From the NCBI GenBank assembly GCA_021821085.1, contig JAKACV010000002.1:1-64000 (forward strand): 64,000 nt of DNA, written 5' to 3'. Source of the stretch: Bacillota bacterium. Its GTDB lineage: Bacteria > Bacillota > Bacilli > Alicyclobacillales > SLC66. Made by a program: the position numbers and the translations under genes. Positions 43,902-53,293 of this stretch are shown here, piece after piece; position 1 is the first letter of the stretch, and each line of letters starts with the position of its first letter. The notes under the pieces were generated by a model. It was not told the DNA's origin. It saw nothing but the letters and a program-made list of their open reading frames with translations, and made no database searches.

Positions 43902-45905
43902 TTGGTTTTGTATACGCTTAATATAACTGCATTTACAATTCTTGCTGTCGCGGCGTTTTATGGATTTTTCGGTGGATTGTATCAGCGCTACGAGTTTCTT
44001 ACCCTTGGACAGGCAACAAATCGCAGTGATCGTCCCTTGGAGCGGTGGCGTAGCTTTGCACGAAATGTACTTGCGCAAGGAAAAGTACTCGCAGAACCAT
44101 CCGGGATTGGTCATTTTTTTATCTTTTGGGGATTTATTTTACTTGGTGTAGGGGAACTCGACTTTTTCACCTACGGATTAACAGGGACACATATTCCAGG
44201 GTTTACGGCACCTTGGTTCACATTCACACAAGAGATGCTTGCCGCGTTTGTCTTAGTTGCGATTATTGTTGCGGCCATTCGTCGATACATTTGGCGACCT
44301 ATGAGAACTGAGCCTACATTTGAGGCCGGATTCATCTTGTTTTTAATCTTTGCGATTGTCGTAACCATTTATGTTGTGGGTGCGTTTAGTGCACTTCAAC
44401 AAGGAGTGATGCCAGGTCAAGCAGCGCCTGTGTCCGATCTGGTGGCATCGTGGTTTGTAGGAGTCAGTCCTGCTGTTGCAGGACTCGTTGTGCAAATTGC
44501 ATTTTGGATTCATACATTATCGATCTTTGGATTTCTCGTCTTTATCCCTCGTTCAAAACATTTGCATATGATTGGCGCCATGTTCAATTCGTACTATCGC
44601 AGTCTTGAACCGGCAGGCAAAATTCGCCCGTTAGATCTTAGCGATGAATCTGTAGAGGAATTTGGAGCAGGGAATATTACACAATTTACGTGGAAACAGT
44701 TACTTGACGGATATGCATGTACAGAGTGTGGACGCTGTCATGTCAGTTGTCCAGCAACACTTACCGGGAAAGATTTATCACCTAAATATTTGGTTTTGAA
44801 AATGAAAGATCATCTTATCGAAACTGCGCCGACACTACTTGCGCAGAAAAAAATGGCCGCAGGTGCCGAAAACTTCTCTCTCACCGATGCATTTGAAAGC
44901 TTGCCGCAACTGATCGGAGAAGTTTATACAGAAGATGAGATTTGGGCATGTACAACTTGTCGTGCATGTGAAGAGGCATGTCCTGTGTACAATGAGCATG
45001 TGAGCTTGATTGTTGATATGCGTCGCAACCTTGTGTTAACGCAAGGGAGTGCTCCAGGTGAAGTGAATCGCACTTTTACGAATCTTGAGCGGCATTCAAA
45101 CGAGTGGGGACGTCCTCGCGCGGCGCGTGCAGAGTGGACTAAAGGATTAGATATACCTCTCATGTCTGAGATTGACAAGCCTGTGGAATACCTGTATTAC
45201 GTGGGAACGGCAGCTTCCTATGACGTACGCAATCAAAAGATTGCACGTGCATTTGTCCAGTTACTGAAACAAGCGGGTGTGAGCTTTGCAATATTGGGGA
45301 AAGAAGAGGAAAGTGACGGAGATTCTGCACGTCGCTTGGGGAATGAATTTTTATATCAGGAACTGGTGGAGCGCAATATCGAGATCTTTAAAGAGTACGG
45401 CGTGAAAAAAATCATTACGACGGATCCGCATGCATATAATGCATTTCGCAAAGAATATGTGGACTTTGGCTTTGAAGCGGAAGTCATTCATCATACGGAG
45501 TTGCTGGCACAATTGATCGAACAAGGGAAACTTCAGCCAAATAAGCGTGTGGAACGTAAAATTGCGTATCATGACTCGTGTTACCTGGGACGGTACAATG
45601 GCATTTATTCTGCTCCACGTTATATTTTAAGCAAGATTCCAGGACTTGAACTGGTCGAAATGGAACGCAGTCGCAATAAGAGCATGTGTTGTGGCGCAGG
45701 CGGCGGTTCGATGTTCAAAGAAGAAACGGGCGAGCAGCGAATTAATGTCTTGCGAACGGAGCAGGCGTTGGAAACGGGAGCGACAACCATTGCGACTGCA
45801 TGCCCGTACTGTATGACGATGATGATCGACGGGACAAAAGCTAAAGGCGTAGAAGATGACGTTGATACTTTTGATGTGGCTGAATTATTGTTGCAAGCGA
45901 TCTAG
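43902..45905 (+). CDS. FadF-like membrane Fe-S oxidoreductase (ETF:menaquinone type)
   Basis: The 667-residue protein has an N-terminal NarI-like membrane part with about six helices, two ferredoxin-type clusters (CTECGRCHVSC...; CTTCRACEEACP) and two CCG domains (CCGAGGGSMF; ACPYC). This is the build of B. subtilis FadF and related proteins thought to pass electrons from acyl-CoA dehydrogenases, through ETF, to menaquinone. The lysine pathway and the acyl-CoA dehydrogenases at 55-57 kb would feed it. TTG 43902 or TTG 43908 is the start, with AAGGAG upstream. No etfAB genes occur in the window. Confidence 0.85.
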   Translation: MVLYTLNITAFTILAVAAFYGFFGGLYQRYEFLTLGQATNRSDRPLERWRSFARNVLAQGKVLAEPSGIGHFFIFWGFILLGVGELDFFTYGLTGTHIPGFTAPWFTFTQEMLAAFVLVAIIVAAIRRYIWRPMRTEPTFEAGFILFLIFAIVVTIYVVGAFSALQQGVMPGQAAPVSDLVASWFVGVSPAVAGLVVQIAFWIHTLSIFGFLVFIPRSKHLHMIGAMFNSYYRSLEPAGKIRPLDLSDESVEEFGAGNITQFTWKQLLDGYACTECGRCHVSCPATLTGKDLSPKYLVLKMKDHLIETAPTLLAQKKMAAGAENFSLTDAFESLPQLIGEVYTEDEIWACTTCRACEEACPVYNEHVSLIVDMRRNLVLTQGSAPGEVNRTFTNLERHSNEWGRPRAARAEWTKGLDIPLMSEIDKPVEYLYYVGTAASYDVRNQKIARAFVQLLKQAGVSFAILGKEEESDGDSARRLGNEFLYQELVERNIEIFKEYGVKKIITTDPHAYNAFRKEYVDFGFEAEVIHHTELLAQLIEQGKLQPNKRVERKIAYHDSCYLGRYNGIYSAPRYILSKIPGLELVEMERSRNKSMCCGAGGGSMFKEETGEQRINVLRTEQALETGATTIATACPYCMTMMIDGTKAKGVEDDVDTFDVAELLLQAI

Positions 45906-45924
45906 GAATAGTCATGTTGGTTGC

Positions 45925-45959
45925 AAAAAAGGAGGAGACGCAAAATCTCCTCCTTTTTT
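45925..45959. terminator. bidirectional Rho-independent terminator
   Basis: AAAAAAGGAGGAGA and TCTCCTCCTTTTTT form a 14-bp stem with a 7-base loop. It ends the FadF-like gene on the plus strand and the formate dehydrogenase pair on the minus strand. Confidence 0.9.
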
Positions 45960-45966
45960 GCATCAC

Positions 45967-46458
45967 TTACTCAGATGAGCTTGTTTGCAGTGTCCGCCCC
46001 ATCCCTTTTAGTAATCCAAATGAAAAGGTTAGCGCTCTGCGTACATCTGCATCTTGAAGCATTGAAACGACGTTAAAAAGGTTCATTGGTGCAGCGTTCT
46101 TTGATTCTGTAAATCCCTCCTCTAGTCCCGCCTGTAAGGCTAAGGTGCCTTGTTTTACTTGTTGTTCATCTAATTGACTAAATACAGAAACGATGTTCAT
46201 CACGTTTTGTATAGCGGTGGTGATGGTTGGTGATGTGAGTTGCTCTAAGGCAATTATCGCTATTTTTTCCCGAGCCTCAATCGAACTGCTGGTCATGGTC
46301 AAGATTCCCGCCCGATCTACTGCTGTAATCGTCGTAAGGAGATGATCAAGGGTCTCTTTGTGTTTTTCTAGCAATTCGAGAGCGTCTGAAACAGTACGAT
46401 CTTTCGCGGCAGTAGACGATTCAATTTCTTTGTGAATGTGTGTAATGGGCAGCGCCAT
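45967..46458 (-). CDS. DUF1641 protein (YrhD-like), formate dehydrogenase accessory
   Basis: A 163-residue helical protein of the DUF1641 type (KETLDHLLTTITAVDRAGILTM, FNVVSMLQDADVRRALTFSFGLLKGMG). It is regularly encoded directly after the large formate dehydrogenase subunit in Bacilli (yrhE-yrhD) and is a probable subunit or maturation partner. It starts 38 bases before the end of the dehydrogenase gene, so translation is coupled. AGGAGG lies seven bases before the ATG. Confidence 0.85.
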   Translation of the reverse strand: MALPITHIHKEIESSTAAKDRTVSDALELLEKHKETLDHLLTTITAVDRAGILTMTSSSIEAREKIAIIALEQLTSPTITTAIQNVMNIVSVFSQLDEQQVKQGTLALQAGLEEGFTESKNAAPMNLFNVVSMLQDADVRRALTFSFGLLKGMGRTLQTSSSE

Positions 46459-49423
46459 CTCGTTGCCTCCTTTCGACTGTCTCTTTCACAGATTCATAAC
46501 CAGGTTGTGCCCACTTGCGTGCCACTTCGACGCCGTTTTGCGGATTGCGGTGTCCATAGCGCGGATTGTTTCGCGGGAGTGGATTTTGACCGGATGACTG
46601 CAATACGGTCATGCGTACATAGGTCTCCTTGTAGGCAGGAGTATGTGTGCGTTGATCTGTATGGTTGCTTGTCAGGATGTTGATAGCAGACTCTTGATGA
46701 ATGGAATTCATCGGAAGATAGAGTTCGTTCCCGTGGACGCGATCCGTTACGACAACGTTCACCTTAATAGCTCCGTATGCAGATTCAAGTCGGACGATTG
46801 CACCGTCTTGAATTTCGCGTTCTATTGCAAGTGTTGGGGATACTTCGACAAATGTACTCGGTACCTTTTTGTTAAGGCCAGACGATTTGCCTGTCATATT
46901 TCCTTCGTGAAAATGTTCCAGTAAACGACCGTTATTTACAATGAGATCAAACTCATCTGCCATAGGCACGGCAGGGACCCAATTTGGAGCAGCCAACCTT
47001 GCCTTGTGATCTTCAAATCCAAATCCATTCGTATAAAGCAGAGGTGTGTCCGTTCCGTCTTTTGCAACAGGCCATAGGAGGCTCTTGTATCCCTCTAGAC
47101 GCTCATACGAGACGCCGGCAAAAATAGGAGCTAATTCAGCTGCTTCGTCCATGATCTCTGCAGGGCTTGCATAGGTCCAATTGGCTCCTGCACGATTGGC
47201 TACGCCCATAATGATTTGCCAATCCGGTTTTGAATCTCCAAGTGGAGGTAACACTTGATAAAGGCGTTGAATCCGACGCTCCGTATTAGTGAACGTTCCC
47301 TCTTTTTCAAGACTTGGGCTGGCTGGCAAAACAACATCAGCGAATTGAGCTGTCTTTGTGAGGAAGAGGTCTTGTACAACGAGGAAATCAAGTTTTTCCA
47401 GCGCGCCTTGTACATGGTTCGTGTTCGTGTCGACAAAGGCCATCTCTTCACCGACGAGATACATAGCTTTCAGTTTCCCGCGTTCAATCGCATCGACCAT
47501 TTGTTGGTTGTCCATGCCAGGTACCGTTGATAAGGGGGTATGCCAAGCCTGCTCAAAACGCTCTCTCGCGGCGTTGTCACTGACAGGTTGATAGCCAGGA
47601 AGCCACGTTGGCAATGTGCCAAAATCACAAGCACCCTGAACATTGTTGTGTCCACGTAAAGGAAAGACACCTGCGTTCGATCGACCATAGTTACCAGTAA
47701 CCAACAGGAGATTGCTAATGGCGCTACTTGTATCGCTGCCTCCACAATGTTGAGTCACACCCATGGCAAAGAGCGCAGCGACACCATCTGCCTTATGAAT
47801 GAGTTCGGCCATCTTGATTAACTCATCTTTGGCAATGCCACTAACTTCTTCAGCATATTCTAAAGTGAATGAGTTCAGCGCCTCGTAAAATTCTTCGAAA
47901 CCATTTATGTGTTTCGCGATAAACGCTTCATCGTGCCATCCTTGATCAATCACATACTTTGTGAGCGCCGAAATCCATACGTGATCTGTTCCGAGCTTTG
48001 GTCGGACAAATAGGTCAGCGCGTTCAGCCAACTCATGTTTGCGCATGTCGACTACGACGAGCGTCTGACCACGCAGCTTATGTGCACGTTTGACGCGCGT
48101 CGCGATGACAGGATGGGCTTCTGCAGGATTTGCACCAACGACCAGGACCATTCCAGCTCCTGCAATGTCTTGAATCGTACCAGAATCCCCGGCGAGACCT
48201 ACTGTACGCAAAAGGCCATCTGTGGCAGGAGACTGGCAATAGCGTGAGCAGTTGTCTACGTTGTTTGTACCAATCACAGCGCGAGCGAGTTTTTGTATTA
48301 AGTAATTCTCTTCATTTGTGATTTTGGAAGAAGAGATAAGACCGATCGCATCGGGTCCATATTGTTCTTTCGTCTCAGAGAGCTTTTTTGCGATCAGATC
48401 GTAAGCTTCATCCCATGTTGCTTCATAGAAGGAATCGCCGCGACGGATGAGAGGGGCTGTTAAACGTTCTTCGCTGTTGATAAAATCCCATCCAAACTTT
48501 CCTTTGACACAAGTGGACACACCATTTGCGGGAGCTGTTTCATCAGGCTCGATTTTGATGATCTTACGGCCCTTTGTCCAAACGTCAAATGAGCATCCCA
48601 CCCCGCAGAACGTGCAGACTGTTTTTGTTTTTTGAATGGTCGTGGAGCGCATCGCAGATTCTACTTCTGAAACGGCAAAAATCCCATCGTAACTTGGCTC
48701 AACTTGCTTGATGAGATCAATCATGGGGGTTAACAAGTTTGATCCAATGCCGGTTAAAAATCCAGCCTCTCCGAGCATTGATTTCTCCATTAAAGCATTG
48801 GTTGGACAGAGGGTTACGCAATGTCCACAAGAGACGCAAGAGGATTCGTCAATCGGTGCGTCATGATCCCAAATGACGCGCGGTTGAGATCGCTCCCAGT
48901 CGATTGAAAGTGTTTCGTTCACCTGGAGATCTTGGCATGCTTCGACACATCGGCCGCAAAGAATACACTGGTTAGGGTCATAGCGGTAAAAAGGATTTGA
49001 AAGATCTTTTTCATATCCTTTTGGACGATACGGATAGCTCTGTCCTTTGATCTCCATAGTGTGCGCTGAGTTGTGTAATGTACAGTTGCCATTATTGTTG
49101 TCACATACTGTGCAATACAGCATATGGTTCTCGAGAATGCGATCCATCGCCTCTTTTTGGGCCGCAACAGCTAAGCTGTGGATCGGATCAATCTGCAACT
49201 CTTGGGAGACCTTTGTTGAGCAGGCGCGAACGAGTTCACCATTCGCCATGACCATACATGTATCACACGTTTCAATCGGACCCAGACTAGGATGATAACA
49301 AACGTGTGGATGCTCCACCCCTTGTTCCAACATCGTCTCAAGTATAGTTTGATTTTCCGTTGCGTGGCATTGAACTCCGCTGATAGTGATCTCCAAGCGA
49401 TTTTGGACTTTATTTAGTGCCAT
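46421..49423 (-). CDS. formate dehydrogenase, molybdenum/tungsten large subunit (YrhE-like)
   Basis: A 1000-residue oxidoreductase. The N terminus carries a 2Fe-2S domain (CYHPSLGPIETCDTC) and the NuoG-type HxxxCxxC cluster (CTVCDNNNGNC), followed by two 4Fe-4S ferredoxin motifs (CILCGRC, CVSCGHC) and the MopB domain with its own cluster (CTFCGVGC) and bis-MGD sites. The catalytic ligand is Cys, in NCSRYCQSPA, where E. coli FdhF has Sec, so this enzyme is not a selenoprotein. It oxidises formate to CO2. ATG 49423 has AGGAGG upstream. The leader contains a strong attenuator-like hairpin. Confidence 0.9.
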   Translation of the reverse strand: MALNKVQNRLEITISGVQCHATENQTILETMLEQGVEHPHVCYHPSLGPIETCDTCMVMANGELVRACSTKVSQELQIDPIHSLAVAAQKEAMDRILENHMLYCTVCDNNNGNCTLHNSAHTMEIKGQSYPYRPKGYEKDLSNPFYRYDPNQCILCGRCVEACQDLQVNETLSIDWERSQPRVIWDHDAPIDESSCVSCGHCVTLCPTNALMEKSMLGEAGFLTGIGSNLLTPMIDLIKQVEPSYDGIFAVSEVESAMRSTTIQKTKTVCTFCGVGCSFDVWTKGRKIIKIEPDETAPANGVSTCVKGKFGWDFINSEERLTAPLIRRGDSFYEATWDEAYDLIAKKLSETKEQYGPDAIGLISSSKITNEENYLIQKLARAVIGTNNVDNCSRYCQSPATDGLLRTVGLAGDSGTIQDIAGAGMVLVVGANPAEAHPVIATRVKRAHKLRGQTLVVVDMRKHELAERADLFVRPKLGTDHVWISALTKYVIDQGWHDEAFIAKHINGFEEFYEALNSFTLEYAEEVSGIAKDELIKMAELIHKADGVAALFAMGVTQHCGGSDTSSAISNLLLVTGNYGRSNAGVFPLRGHNNVQGACDFGTLPTWLPGYQPVSDNAARERFEQAWHTPLSTVPGMDNQQMVDAIERGKLKAMYLVGEEMAFVDTNTNHVQGALEKLDFLVVQDLFLTKTAQFADVVLPASPSLEKEGTFTNTERRIQRLYQVLPPLGDSKPDWQIIMGVANRAGANWTYASPAEIMDEAAELAPIFAGVSYERLEGYKSLLWPVAKDGTDTPLLYTNGFGFEDHKARLAAPNWVPAVPMADEFDLIVNNGRLLEHFHEGNMTGKSSGLNKKVPSTFVEVSPTLAIEREIQDGAIVRLESAYGAIKVNVVVTDRVHGNELYLPMNSIHQESAINILTSNHTDQRTHTPAYKETYVRMTVLQSSGQNPLPRNNPRYGHRNPQNGVEVARKWAQPGYESVKETVERRQRDGAAHYTHSQRN

Positions 49424-49436
49424 GTATATTCCTCCT

Positions 49437-49501
49437 ATAAAAGCAAAAACTCCACAGAATACCACAGTCACCAAAAATGGGTGACTCGGTTTCTGCGGAG
49501 T
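49437..49501 (-). promoter_or_regulatory. terminator-like hairpin in the formate dehydrogenase leader
   Basis: On the minus strand ACTCC, CAGAA and AGTCACC pair with GGTGACT, TTCTG and GGAGT, followed by TTTTTGCTTTT. Only about 5 bases separate the T-rich stretch from the ribosome-binding site. Placed in the 5' leader it should act as an attenuator, or as the terminator of whatever lies upstream. No known riboswitch consensus was recognised. Confidence 0.55.
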
Positions 49502-49921
49502 AGTTCCAAGCACACTAGTTTTGAAACGAGACTAGTACTTTTCGCCAATCCAGCAACGTTTGTTTCAAGGGACAGAGCAAAAACATCTTGACAACTCTAC
49601 GCCGAGATGAATAGACTCAGTCCTAAAAATGAAAGCTTGCAACTAGAAGTATAACTAAATGGATCAAAGTTCGTCTAGTGGTAATTGAAATGAGCTATTT
49701 GCGTTGTTGTTTTTTGTGAACCGAGTGACCATATCTTATCGGTCGGAGAGCCGCGATACTTGCGTATTTTAGATAACACCTTCAGCTCAAATGGTACGTC
49801 GGTTTTTGTTCCACTAACCAGTCGTGCGTTTCAAACGGGGCACGGAATCGTCCATAATCTGCCGGTTTGGGTTGTTAGGATAACAGGGCTAGATATTCCA
49901 ATACTGTGGGGGGATAACAAA

Positions 49922-50281
49922 ATGAAGAAATTCGTTATGGCAATTCTTTTATTTCCGATGTTATTAGCTGGCTGTTCCCAAGCAAAAATAAATCAGGATA
50001 TTCATTCAGGTCCTTACAGACCAAATTGGATTAGTTCATACCACTCTGGAAAACCAACTGAATACTACGTGGTAACTGGTGAGAAGGTTACGAAAGCGGG
50101 AGAGCCATTCTACAACTTTTCAAATGCTCTCTCTCATGGTCCTGGCGGTTGGACATCAACTGATCCGAATGCAGTCCAATTGCTCTCAATCCCAGGTGTA
50201 GCCATTAGTAAAGCAGTAGCGGTGAAGTTGAAGAATGGGTTCTGTGTCAAAGCAACGTCTGTGGGAAACCAAAAGCCGTAA
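49922..50281 (+). CDS. small lipoprotein carried by the mobile element
   Basis: A 119-residue protein. MKKFVMAILLFPMLLAGC is a signal peptide with lipobox LLAGC, so the mature protein should be anchored at Cys18. The rest (about 100 residues) is rich in Ser, Tyr, Lys and Gly, with no recognised domain. A G-rich ribosome-binding site precedes the ATG. It lies inside a transposase-less element, so it is probably cargo; a surface-protein role is inferred from the anchor only. Confidence 0.65.
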   Translation: MKKFVMAILLFPMLLAGCSQAKINQDIHSGPYRPNWISSYHSGKPTEYYVVTGEKVTKAGEPFYNFSNALSHGPGGWTSTDPNAVQLLSIPGVAISKAVAVKLKNGFCVKATSVGNQKP

Positions 50282-50475
50282 TGTTTTGCGCCAAAGAAAT
50301 AAAGCAGAAACAACCGAAATTGTTCAATATCGCTTAGTCGCCTCGTTTGAACAATTTGATTTTTAGCCGCCGAACATGGAGCATTTTAGAGAATAATGTT
50401 TTGCTAAAGGCTGTTGCAGTGTAATGGTTTCGCAAGCATGCCAGCCTATAATGCTTTACACCCGATGTTAAAGAG

Positions 50476-50629
50476 CCTGTTCAAAAAGGATTGAGGTAAG
50501 ATGCAAGCAGGGGTTTGGTGAAGTCTGGACATGCGCGCGGAGTGTACGATAGGTGGTACATGAGCACGCATGTCCAGCACAAGCCGAAGCCCTGCGCCGC
50601 AGAGTTCTCGACCCTTTTTGAACAACCTC
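50476..50629. mobile_element. 154-bp MITE, copy 2
   Basis: The same length as copy 1 (23472-23625) and one base different (A for G in the left inverted repeat). Flanks show a probable decayed target duplication: TTAAAGAG on the left, TTAAAGGT on the right. It is nested inside the 49692-50846 element, so it inserted later. Confidence 0.85.
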
Positions 50630-50990
50630 TTAAAGGTGAAGATTTATGGGATGGATTATCCGCATTCACTGAATCGGTACTAAGCTACCGTTTCGTATCG
50701 GTGTGAGTGTACTGTGGGTTCTAACTTGTGTGTAGTGGTCTTCTGTCTCAGCTAACTGCCCGATCGTATTATTTTGGGGGAAAGTTATTTTTCCCTTCAC
50801 TCCGAGCCCTTGTCTGACAAGGCTTCCCGAACCACGCAAATAGCTCGAAATTAGTAAGTTGGATTTGATTTATCTATAAAAGGTATAATGTAAGTGAACT
50901 TTGCGGCGGGAGTGCTGAGTTGCACTTTCGATAGGGTTTGAACAGGTGCTGATCCCTGAGCGCACACCAACGGGTCATTGACGCTATCGA

Positions 50991-51185
50991 ATGAGTGATC
51001 TAAAAACACTCATGCACGAAAAGCCATCTCGTCAACCAGCAACGTCATGCGTGATTTACGCGAGAGTGTCTACAAAAAAACAAGAAGATGCAGGGAATTT
51101 AGACCGTCAAATTGGCAGATTGAGCGCATTTGCCACTGAAAAAGGATGGCGCATTGTCGACGTGGTAACGGATACTGTCCACTGA
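50991..51185 (+). pseudogene. truncated serine resolvase (IS607-type TnpA)
   Basis: A 64-residue frame ending in a stop. CVIYARVSTKKQ with the catalytic Ser, followed by LDRQIGRLSAFATEKGW, is the start of a serine recombinase catalytic domain. The usual N-terminal HTH of IS607 TnpA is shortened to about 22 residues, and everything after residue 64 is missing. The truncated TnpB frame begins seven bases later. A TATAAT-like box at about 50884 precedes it. Confidence 0.75.
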
Positions 51186-51192
51186 AACCAAC

Positions 51193-51996
51193 TTGCCGCT
51201 CCGCTATGCCAAAGATGCGGTAGCAAAAGCGAATCAATTGATATCCGCTCAGAAGGCACTCGTTAAAGAACACTTGGGATTGTGGCAACGGCGTAAAAAG
51301 AAGACCACTGAGCGGATCAATAAGATCGCAAAGAAAGATCCGAACTCACGTAAGCTTCACGGGTTACATCGGAAATTGGAGAAACAACAACGCAAAGTGA
51401 CGTTCTATCAGCAACACTTAGATGCAGATACATTTCCGCCCGTCATCTTTGAAAGTCGTGAGTTGTATTTGGCACAGTTCAAAGAAGGTGCGAATAAGGA
51501 ATCATGGCGCAAACAGTGGAAGGATTCGCGCAACGGGCGGCTATCCGCAAGAGGGGATCGAGCTAAAAAAGGCAATCCGCTATCATTCGTCAATTTCAGA
51601 GAGAACCAACTCTATGACGCAAGAAGCGGACGCCGTGACTGGCTAATCGGCAATATAACAAGAAAAATTGTCGCCTATGTGAAAGAACGCGGTGCTGGAC
51701 TTGTCATGGAAGACTTGAAGTTCATCAACGACCGTGACGTTAGCCACAAGTTCAATCGCATGGCACACCAGTTTACCTATCGGCATCTAGCTACTTCTGT
51801 GGAGCGTGAGGCGTTACGTCAAGGCGTAGAACTGCGAAAAGTACATCCCGCTTACATTTCTGTCATCGGGCGATTGAAGTATCAACCGCAATCCGGTATT
51901 AGCGTTCATTCATCCGCCGCACTCGTCATTGCCAGACGTGGTGCTCTCAAAATCAGGCGAGAAATGTACCCAAGGCGCTACGCGAGTGGTTGCTAA
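51193..51996 (+). pseudogene. TnpB-like accessory nuclease remnant
   Basis: A 267-residue frame that has lost the N terminus of TnpB. GAGLVMEDLKFIND matches the RuvC II region with its Glu. The end GISVHSSAALVIARRGA occupies the RuvC III region, where an Asp is expected but not seen. No RuvC I Asp motif is evident. The deletion joins the resolvase start to the TnpB middle, so both genes are broken. The 400 bp that follow contain further TnpB-type coding remains, then GC-rich non-coding sequence where an omega RNA would be expected. Confidence 0.7.
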
Positions 51997-52394
51997 CCAA
52001 GCAAAGATTCAACGAACAAGCGTACCGAAAAAGTGAATGGAGTATATGGAGTCAAGCGAAGAAAGTGATTGAAAAAACCTTGCAGGAGAAAGGAGGTAGC
52101 CTGGTTTCGTGGTTGGGAGAGCGTAAGGAACTGCTCCTTAGATAACGAGCAAGTCCTGCCGTGTACACGTGGAGAAAGGCACGGCGGGGAATCTTATCGG
52201 GACTAGGCAACACCTGGGAAGAGGGAAACACGAAGCGGACATAGGAAGAGGCAACTTTTCTGTTCTCCGATTTGGCTCCTTTTCGGTGGTGCGAGAGCAG
52301 CCTCCAAGTGGATGAATCCTGTAAGACCGCGGACTCGTAAGGGTCGAAAAAATCTATCGAGATTATCATAGGTTTTTTGAACCAGGGAGAAACG
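51997..52394 (+). other. non-coding remnant between tnpB and fdhD
   Basis: No intact gene. The first 80 bp continue tnpB-like codons in a shifted frame, and the remainder is structured GC-rich DNA ending near an AT-rich CATAGG at about 52370. It may be the right end of the IS607-type element, where the guide-RNA-like transcript of TnpB elements normally lies. No inverted ends can be expected for this class. Confidence 0.3.
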
Positions 52395-53186
52395 ATGGAG
52401 CAGCCACTAACAAAAGTGCGTCACATCTACGAATTTGGCGATAATGTATATACTGAAGCAAGCGCGGAAGTTGTGACTGAATATGCATTAACCGTGTTTG
52501 TCAATGGACAGGAGTTTGTGACGCTCGTTTGTACACCAGCGGAGTTGTCTGAACTTGTTCTTGGCTTTATAGCTTCTGAAGGGTTGATTTCGACAGTGGA
52601 TGAAGTAAAGTCGATTGAGGTGGACGAAGAGGCTGGCATGGTCTATGTGCGATTACATCGCAAAATCGAGATCAATCCTGAACATTTTTTGAAACGTTAT
52701 ATTACTTCTTGTTGTGGGAAAGGTCGTCAATCTTTTTATTTCTACAACGATGCACAAACATCCCCTGTAACTGCAGATGGGCCGAAACTCACCGCGCAGC
52801 AAGTGATTGCCCTTGTGCAACAAATGCAAGCTCAGTCAGATCTGTTTTTAGACACGGGCGGGGTGCACAATGCGGCGTTATGTGACACGAAGACCATTAT
52901 CGCATCACGGGCAGATATTGGTCGACACAATGCGTTAGACAAATTATATGGATATATGCTTATGAATCATATGTCACCTTCAGATAAGGTGATGGTCTTT
53001 AGTGGGCGAATTTCGTCCGAAGTTCTGCTGAAAGTTGCAAAAATGGGGGTCGGGATTTTACTATCCAAATCTGCACCAACCGATTTAGCTTTGCAAATGG
53101 CACAAAATTTGAGGATTACCGCGATTGGATTTGCGCGCAACGACCGTTTTAAAGTCTATACTCATCCAGAGCGCATCTTGATGTAA
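52395..53186 (+). CDS. fdhD: sulfurtransferase FdhD for formate dehydrogenase
   Basis: A 263-residue protein. The catalytic Cys is in TSCCGKGRQSF. The bis-MGD binding region (DTGGVHNAALCD, ADIGRHNALDKLYG) and the C-terminal KSAPTDLALQMAQ are conserved. FdhD moves sulfur from IscS to the molybdenum cofactor of formate dehydrogenase. ATG 52395 follows CAGGGAGAAACG. It is separated from the dehydrogenase genes by about 3 kb of mobile DNA. Confidence 0.93.
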   Translation: MEQPLTKVRHIYEFGDNVYTEASAEVVTEYALTVFVNGQEFVTLVCTPAELSELVLGFIASEGLISTVDEVKSIEVDEEAGMVYVRLHRKIEINPEHFLKRYITSCCGKGRQSFYFYNDAQTSPVTADGPKLTAQQVIALVQQMQAQSDLFLDTGGVHNAALCDTKTIIASRADIGRHNALDKLYGYMLMNHMSPSDKVMVFSGRISSEVLLKVAKMGVGILLSKSAPTDLALQMAQNLRITAIGFARNDRFKVYTHPERILM

Positions 53187-53251
53187 AAATGATGGAATCG
53201 CGTAGCGCCTCTATCCACTAAGCTGCAAATATGTTAGTCTGATAGCGACAA

Positions 53252-53267
53252 GACTGAACGCTCAGTC
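53252..53267. promoter_or_regulatory. dyad, possible TetR/FadR-type operator
   Basis: GACTGA-ACGC-TCAGTC upstream of the thiolase operon. The pattern TGA-N-TGA...TCA-N-TCA is typical of Bacillus FadR-like TetR repressors of fatty-acid degradation genes. The dyad ends 26 bp before the ATG, overlapping the likely promoter. Confidence 0.5.
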
Positions 53268-53293
53268 ACTCGAAAGAGCGGAGGGAAAGGCTC

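Larger units (their letters stand above)
49692..50846. mobile_element. transposase-less element with 12-bp inverted ends and 5-bp target duplication
   Basis: GAGCTATTTGCG (49692-49703) and its exact reverse complement CGCAAATAGCTC (50835-50846) are flanked by the direct repeat GAAAT (49687-49691; 50847-50851). The left end matches the transposon end at 1-126 for about 62 bp. Inside are a lipoprotein gene, a nested MITE copy and non-coding DNA, but no transposase, so movement would need an enzyme in trans. The 420-bp non-coding stretch 50282-50846 holds only the MITE and a CCTTGT/ACAAGG hairpin near 50815. Confidence 0.7.

Noticed and set aside
46421..49423. Formate dehydrogenase as a selenoprotein
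   Set aside because: The catalytic position reads Cys (RYCQSP) with no in-frame TGA.
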